Positions 9,503 through 9,654 of a DNA stretch of 9,654 bases are shown here, in pieces. The notes below the pieces were generated by a model that had not been told where the DNA came from, searched no databases, and saw only the letters and a list, made by a program, of their open reading frames with translations. Source of the DNA: an uncultured Eubacteriales bacterium (GTDB lineage: Bacteria > Bacillota > Clostridia > Christensenellales > Aristaeellaceae); contig URJB01000066.1 in NCBI GenBank assembly GCA_900548145.1, positions 1-9,654 of the forward strand, read 5' to 3'. Position 1 is the first letter of the stretch, and the number at the start of each line of letters is the position of its first letter. The position numbers and the translations under genes are program-made.

Positions 9503-9537
9503 CAGAGCCGTCCATTTGGTGGACGGCTCTGTTTTTT
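9503..9537 (+). terminator. Rho-independent terminator of ppdK
   Basis: A perfect 12-bp stem, CAGAGCCGTCCA (9503-9514) with TGGACGGCTCTG (9520-9531), closes a 5-nt loop and is followed directly by six Ts (9532-9537). It lies 17 nt after the ppdK stop. It is oriented for rightward transcription only; there is no matching A-tract on the left. Confidence 0.95.
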
Positions 9538-9555
9538 GTCATTTCAAAATAAAGA

Positions 9556-9581
9556 ATTGATTTGATGAAGCATGAATCAAT
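9556..9581. repeat. AT-rich inverted repeat upstream of the right-edge promoter
   Basis: ATTGATT (9556-9562) and AATCAAT (9575-9581) are perfect 7-bp arms around 12 bp; ATG (9565-9567) and CAT (9571-9573) can pair inside. It lies 10 bp upstream of the next -35 box, a position suited to an activator site, but AT-rich repeats of this size also arise by chance. Confidence 0.35.
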
Positions 9582-9591
9582 GACAGTAGGC

Positions 9592-9619
9592 TTGAATTCC
9601 CTCCTATTTTGAGTATAAT
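9592..9619 (+). promoter_or_regulatory. Promoter of the gene at the right edge
   Basis: TTGAAT (9592-9597), a 16-bp spacer and TATAAT (9614-9619) precede an AAAGGAG and an ATG. The -10 is perfect, and the spacer is one short of optimum. Confidence 0.7.
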
Positions 9620-9643
9620 AGAACCGTCAAAGGAGTTGATTCC

Positions 9644-9654
9644 ATGTTCAGGAA
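9644..9654 (+). CDS. Start of an unidentified gene, cut by the window end
   Basis: An ATG at 9644 lies 8 nt after AAAGGAG (9629-9635) and behind a good promoter, so a real gene very likely begins here. Only Met-Phe-Arg and two bases of the fourth codon are visible, so nothing can be said about the product. Confidence 0.6.

Overview
The window looks like chromosomal DNA from an anaerobic, GC-rich Firmicute of the class Clostridia, perhaps an Oscillospirales- or Christensenellales-like gut organism. The reasons are a single-chain pyruvate:ferredoxin oxidoreductase, a pyruvate phosphate dikinase, strong AGGAGG-type ribosome binding sites, near-consensus sigma-A promoters and Gram-positive-style Lgt and RecX. 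The placement is inference from gene content and composition; nothing here fixes genus or species. I see no mobile element, CRISPR array, rRNA or tRNA.

Layout: a leftward block covers 32-6662. From its promoter at about 6720, a tight cluster runs lgt (TTG start), then a beta-lactamase-fold serine hydrolase, then recX. The genes overlap by 19 and 11 bp, which suggests one translationally coupled operon. Next, still leftward, is nifJ (PFOR), with its own textbook promoter, a dyad covering the -35 box and a hairpin in the 5' leader. Rightward, back to back with lgt, is ppdK, with its own promoter and a strong intrinsic terminator. At the right edge a further promoter and RBS lead into the first codons of a gene cut by the window end.

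How the genes work together: ppdK interconverts PEP and pyruvate, and PFOR oxidises pyruvate to acetyl-CoA, CO2 and reduced ferredoxin. Two consecutive central-carbon steps therefore flank a small housekeeping operon of lipoprotein modification, an uncharacterised serine hydrolase and RecA modulation. The ppdK and lgt promoters are divergent, with their -35 boxes 15 bp apart.

Most of the window is ordinary core genome. The points worth a second look are the dyad over the nifJ -35 box (a candidate redox or metabolite operator), the nifJ leader hairpin, the roughly 115-residue membrane extension on Lgt, and a serine hydrolase with no visible export signal sitting between lgt and recX. I found no convincing evidence of a wholly new system.
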